From Chamaea fasciata (lineage: Eukaryota; Chordata; Aves; Passeriformes; Sylviidae): a stretch of 64,000 nt of DNA. Where the stretch lies: assembly GCA_029207755.1 (NCBI GenBank), contig JARCOQ010000001.1, positions 91,623,637 through 91,687,636 of the forward strand, written 5' to 3'. Both the position numbers and the translations under genes were made by a program. Position 1 is the stretch's first letter. Every line of letters starts with the position of its first letter. This document shows, in pieces, positions 60,491 through 64,000 of the stretch. The notes under the pieces were generated by a model. That model saw only the letters and a program-made list of their open reading frames with translations, was not told the DNA's origin and did not search any database.

Positions 60491-62435
60491 AATGCACTTT
60501 TTTATGTGACAGTAAAAAAATCTACTTTTGAGTTATCTACTGTTTCTCATAATGAAAGAACAAGAGATTAAAAAATGAAAAGCATTCAATTGAAAACTGA
60601 TAAAAGGGTTTATTTATTTCTGTACTAAATGCAAGTTACTTCAGGATCTAAATGTCAACTGATATGACCAAAGGCAAAAAAAGAATTCAGTAGGATTAGA
60701 AGTTTATCTGGATATTAAGAATATATATCATTACAAAACTAACCTGCCAAGCTATGTTATTTTTTTTTCTCCTACAGTTAGTAAATATAAAAAACAGCTT
60801 TTTTGAAATTTTTGAGGTATTTTGAGGTGCTCAAGCTGAGGATTTAAAGGGACTCATAGAAAATCACTGAAAAATGAAAGTGTACTGCACTTGCTGTCTC
60901 ATAATTCTACCTTACTGGCAATCTGAATTAAATAATTAGCTGATAAACAAAACAGGCTGAAACCATATTTGTTGACAAACACTGTAATATTCAAACTTCA
61001 CTCTCACAGTTCATTAGAATAACCCTTTGGTGAAATTAAAAACTCTACATACTTTAGGGGTTTTCATCACGCAAAGGTATTTAATTTTTTAAATATGTTA
61101 ACCGCACTACATTCAGTATTAGGATTATGCATGTTTCTAGACTTCAGGGCTACCTTATTTTAGGATGTCCTTGCAGAATTTAACTTGTCTTTCTAATAAA
61201 ATGCTTGGCTGGTGGGTCCTGTAGTTTTGCCTTTGTAAATATGTGCCAAATTCATCTTCCAGCCTTGAACTGACTTCCCCCTAAAATCACGAGGTGAGCT
61301 ACTGCATGTCTAACTGATTTAAATTCAAAGTATACAGCATGTATCCTCTACAATCTGCATCCCTCTTACAGCTCATGCTTCCAAAACACGACAACTTCGA
61401 GACATGGTTTAAAAATGGAGGAAGCTATTGCAAAATAAATACTGCAGCTCATTTTACATGCCCAAGCCTGTGAAATACCTTCACTAATCTACCTCATACT
61501 TTCCATCTAACAGTTCTACCAGATTTGTTAAAAGCAGATAAGCAAATTGTAGGTTGAAGGGAGTTTCTTTCAGGAAGTTGAACATAAGGCGTAAAATAAG
61601 ACTCAATTGTAAAAAGACATTAATTTAACTGCAAGAGCTTCCTAATTCAGAGTATTAGATTAATGTTTTACGAGCACAGTATCTACAACTTAACGTAAAT
61701 GCTGTAACAAACTAAAATTCAGAGATAGAGATTGTTCACAGGTTTGGCTTGGACCCCATCCACAGAGGCTTCATTAATCAGCAGAGAACGTTTAGTCTAA
61801 CCTTTGCCAGTCAGTTCAAGGTAGAGAAGCTTCCTGAAGGCTGACATAAACGTCTTCCATCCTTGCACACATCTAGCAGCTCCCTCTGCTCTAACCATAG
61901 GGCTGGGTCAGACCTTCCCATGTCACCTCATCACTCCTGATGTGCCAGACAACCTGAGCCATGACTGAGGCATTGCTGCTGTGGGTGCAAGAGCAAGCCA
62001 AGCTGAAAAGGAGTCTGCATCTGTCACATGGGAAAAAACAAAAGCCAAAGCTCTGAATCATTGATTATATCCCCAAAGCACTGCAGGACACGGACACACT
62101 TCACAACACAACGGCAGAGATATTCTTTGCCCTCTGTCCCATCCTTGCCAGCCGGAGCTCACCCTATCCCCATCCTGCATCCTATTACTTTTCTTTCATC
62201 CACCACACACAAGGAGAACAGCTGAATCAGGAACAAGCAGAGAATTGCTTTTTAGCAACATTATAAATGTTAAACTAAACAAAACCAACAAGCAAAAACC
62301 CAGCACGGCAGTAATAGTGATGAAGCCACAGTACTTTATCATAATCCCATCTAGTGAGACAGGGAATCTTTGTCAATATGTTTCATCCTCAGAAAATGTA
62401 CTGCTCAGCACTTTAACACTGTACTAGCCAAACAA

Positions 62436-62528
62436 ATTTTATTTTATTTTATTTTATTTTATTTTATTTTATTTTATTTTATTTTATTTTATTTTATTTT
62501 ATTTTATTTTATTTTATTTTATTTTATT
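62436..62528. repeat. (ATTTT)n pentanucleotide microsatellite, about 18.6 units
   Basis: 93 bp of uninterrupted ATTTT. The plus-strand open frame across it reading as repeated FYFIL residues is an artefact. Confidence 0.97.
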
Positions 62529-64000
62529 GTGGAGAGGTTCTTTTATTTAAAATCACATCTTGGATCCAGACCAGTGTCCTCCCATAGAAACTCCCTGACC
62601 CATTCAAACAAGGACACGCAGCGGTGCCCACATGAATACAGTGCACTGGGAGAAAGCACCAAGGATATGGACAGAAGTCCTTGGGACAATTTTCAAGGAC
62701 ATTTACATGACAGAATACAAGGAACCTTTTAAAAAGAATTTCTCCACTGAGAGCCCTTACAGATCTGGCACAGAGACATGTAATTATATCCCATTACAGG
62801 TTAACAGTGGAAACAAGTGCAAGGCCTCCACAAGCAACCAGAATGTGCAGCCCCAATGACAAGGCAAATCTATTGGTAGTAAGGAGTTATGAAATAGCTT
62901 ACCAACTTTGAAAATATCTTCTGAAGTTGGGCAGTGGGCATCTGAGCTATGACACGGAGTGTTAGGGTTGATGCCACTGGGCAGAGAGCAGCTCTCATTC
63001 CTCTTTAGACATCCTCAGGGTCACACACCTTTGTGAGCACCTCACAAATCTCTGGCCTACTCCAGATTTCAGGCATTTACCCTTCTCTCTCTGAGGTCAT
63101 CTTTCCATGTCTCTCACAGCTTCTATAGACAACTTCTAGCGCCTTTCATTCAGCAAATACTTTCATCTTGTTTATCAAACTTTTTATAAAATTTCTTTAT
63201 TTTCTGACAAACTGAAAAATTTTGTAAGACAGACTAACTTTCCTTCTATTGGCTGAAGAGCAATTTACACAAGAGAGGTTGTTTTCTTAAGTTCCACAGA
63301 CTCTAACACATTATTTCTGTGGTTTGTTGTTTGTGGGGTTTTTTTTTTTTTTTGGATACTCCACTATCTTCTGTGATTTATTCCAACTATTTCCGTGGGT
63401 GTCCTTCACCTTTTGTCACTAATTATTATTGGGTTTGACCTATCAACCTGTCTGACTTTATCAAATAACTCCAAAGCTCCTCACAGTCCTCAGAAGCTCT
63501 GAAACCTAAGGGTTTTTGTATTAGCTCAAATATTGTTAGTTGGTTAATGAAAACTTTCAGTAACAGCTCACGAGAGAAGAGCATTAAGCAGCACATTCCC
63601 ATGGATGAAGCACCTATGAGGGTCAAAAGGCTACAAAACCTGGAGTCAGTCTCAAGCCATGTTTAGTAGTGGTAGAGGCTGGCTTACCACCCACTCTCAG
63701 TTTTTTTCCAGTAACATCTAGTGATGTCATTCTATCAGTTATCAGTGGCTCTAATGACATTTATTTTGTTCTTAACCCCTACCGAACTTGAGAAGTTCAT
63801 TCACCCTCCAAAGGTGCAAATGAAAGGAAAGGTCTTGTTGTGCAGCTCTCCAGGGAGACTCCAGGACAGCGGGGTTTGGACCAAAGGCTGTGAAAAGCTG
63901 AGAGCATGGAATTTACTCTACAATGCAGCATCAATACCTCTCAAGCAATCAGCATTAGCCCTGAAAAACCACTCAATATCCTCCTGAGAAAGCTGTGGGA
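62529..64000. other. Non-coding unique sequence at window end
   Basis: No gene recognised; open frames are 88 codons or fewer. A T15 run lies at 63339-63353. The short phrase 'tagcgcctttcattcagcaaatac' near 63138 recalls the L3-type tail but lacks the rest of it. The 88-codon frame at 63721-63987 has no recognisable domain. Confidence 0.55.

Larger units (their letters stand above)
54366..62435. other. Non-coding unique sequence
   Basis: No gene recognised. Noted separately: T43 (55751-55793), the compound TA/GTAT/TG repeat (56713-56806), the CA repeat (58636-58654), the GC-richer block with a 185-codon minus-strand frame (59460-60110) and a possible CR1 relic (60425-60490). The 166-codon plus-strand frame at 58101-58601 is AT-rich and unrecognised. 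The rest is ordinary AT-rich DNA. Confidence 0.55.

Noticed and set aside
62370..62732. 120-codon plus-strand frame with repeated FYFIL
   Set aside because: Runs through the ATTTT repeat; the flanking residues show no domain.
63131..63160. 'tagcgcctttcattcagcaaatac' resembling the L3-type tail
   Set aside because: Only one short word matches and the CTTTGGGATC part is absent.

Overview
The window reads as a gene-poor stretch of a bird (or at least sauropsid) nuclear genome. The main evidence is three pieces of CR1 LINE with the avian-type 3' end: GATTCTATGAT tails, the 'aggtcccttc' or 'gggttggaaggcc' 3'-UTR, and ORF2 C-terminal remnants such as ACSDRTRGN and HWNRLP. There is also an older, more diverged CR1, plus scattered ancient amniote repeat tails. 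Repeat density is low, Alu- or B1-like SINEs are absent, and the composition is AT-rich with few CpGs. No prokaryotic features (operons, long ORFs, Shine-Dalgarno sites) are present.

I could not recognise a single protein-coding gene, tRNA, rRNA or known microRNA. The longest open frames either lie inside simple repeats (TTC, CCTT, ATTTT), belong to CR1 remnants, or look like chance frames in slightly GC-richer blocks. The window is therefore best described as an intergenic 'desert' or the inside of a very large intron. One very short open stretch behind a plausible splice acceptor (27423-27518) is recorded as a weak exon candidate.

Layout. 1-2 kb: unique sequence with a GC-richer block at 480-870. 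2.06-2.53 kb: CR1 on the + strand. 2.5-8.7 kb: unique sequence with an ancient repeat tail (4.2 kb) and a CpG-retaining, regulatory-looking block (5.5-6.0 kb). 8.7 kb: tiny CR1 3' end on the - strand. 8.8-29 kb: unique sequence with a G21 run (13.68 kb), a homeodomain-type palindrome (13.08 kb), an L3-like tail (19.9 kb), an octamer/AP-1 composite (20.3 kb) and TA repeats (22.2 kb). 29.1-29.34 kb: very long TTC tract. 31.0 kb: ATT repeat. 35.4 kb: CCTT repeat. 35.8 kb: best-preserved ancient L3-type tail. 43.2 kb: CpG-retaining block with a 9-bp inverted repeat. 46.18-46.97 kb: largest CR1 fragment (- strand). 52.5-53.0 kb: regulatory-looking block. 54.0-54.4 kb: old CR1 relic (- strand). 55.75 kb: T43 tract. 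59.5-60.1 kb: GC-richer block with an unexplained 185-codon open frame. 62.4 kb: ATTTT repeat.

The most noteworthy content is (1) the set of long, pure, potentially unstable microsatellites, above all about 53 uninterrupted TTC units, and (2) several blocks whose retained CpGs, palindromes and homeobox/POU/RFX-like motifs suggest conserved non-coding regulatory DNA. The second point is inference and needs cross-species alignment. I found no convincing evidence of a new biological system.
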